Below, piece by piece: positions 13,044-13,125 of a stretch of 13,125 nucleotides of DNA. The position numbers and the translations under genes are program-made. The notes below the pieces were generated by a model. That model made no database searches and was not told the DNA's origin. It worked only from the letters and a program-made list of their open reading frames with translations. The DNA is from Lachnospiraceae bacterium. GTDB lineage: Bacteria; Bacillota; Clostridia; Lachnospirales; Lachnospiraceae. Each line of letters begins with the position of its first letter. Positions within the stretch are counted from its first letter, which is position 1. The DNA lies in contig VSNO01000128.1 of NCBI GenBank assembly GCA_009774375.1, forward strand, positions 1-13,125, given 5' to 3'.

Positions 13044-13125
13044 AAAAGAGTTAAGTGAAATTCATTCGCAATTAAATTATCACGAAGCTATAGATAATAT
13101 ATCAAATTGTCAGACAATTGTCAAT
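13012..13125 (+). other. Open frame without start codon, runs off the right end
   Basis: It is in the +1 frame relative to the 11-codon ORF. It reads ...IIEKELSEIHSQLNYHEA over 13036-13089 and continues to the last base with no stop. Composition looks protein-like (charged, amphipathic), but there is no ATG in this frame. It is either the body of a frameshifted gene, a product of programmed frameshifting, or chance in AT-rich DNA. I do not recognise the protein. Confidence 0.3.

Noticed and set aside
1..13125. CRISPR arrays, tRNA or rRNA genes, defence or toxin-antitoxin modules
   Set aside because: No regularly spaced repeats, no cloverleaf or rRNA segments, and no relevant protein families were seen on either strand.

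Overview
The window looks like chromosomal DNA of an anaerobic Firmicute of the class Clostridia, most likely a gut Lachnospiraceae member. The evidence is strong GGAGG-type ribosome binding sites, moderate GC genes with AT-rich spacers, and typical Clostridia protein families: DUF3810, Mbeg1-like/DUF2974, and a KDPG aldolase with a fused VOC domain. Genus cannot be fixed from the sequence alone. Every clearly real gene is on the minus strand; the only plus-strand gene signal is at the extreme right end.

Layout from left to right. (1) 19-1179: a complete IS982-family insertion sequence with 16-bp perfect terminal inverted repeats, an intact transposase and a 7-bp target duplication. (2) 1180-1461: a gene-free block with three hairpins, two of them terminator-like. 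(3) 1462-1698: a degenerate HPr-like protein with its own promoter, whose -35 lies inside an inverted repeat. (4) 1928-2678: a small hypothetical gene followed by a HIT-family hydrolase, probably co-transcribed. (5) 2749-8869: a five-gene hexuronate operon transcribed leftward, uxaB-uxaA-kdgK-SDR-eda(VOC). It has a near-consensus promoter, a LacI/CcpA-type operator at the start site and a hairpin at its 3' end. (6) 8923-11322: a membrane zinc-metalloprotease-like DUF3810 protein and a DUF2974 alpha/beta-hydrolase, 21 bp apart, with their own promoter. (7) 11432-12715: the ribosome-associated GTPase HflX, with a foldable 5' leader. (8) 12716-13125: an intergenic region, then a plus-strand 11-codon ORF with a strong ribosome binding site, and an AT-rich open frame running off the window.

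The hexuronate genes form a nearly complete D-galacturonate route. Tagaturonate is reduced to altronate (UxaB), dehydrated to 2-keto-3-deoxygluconate (UxaA), phosphorylated to KDPG (KdgK) and cleaved to pyruvate and glyceraldehyde-3-phosphate (Eda). The SDR (KduD/gluconate 5-dehydrogenase type) probably feeds a second, unsaturated-uronate or ketogluconate branch into the same pool. The uronate isomerase (UxaC), a transporter and a dedicated regulator are not in the window. No clearly new system is evident. The points most worth a second look are the aldolase-VOC fusion, the His-less HPr homologue, the right-end short ORF, and the structured spacer next to the IS.
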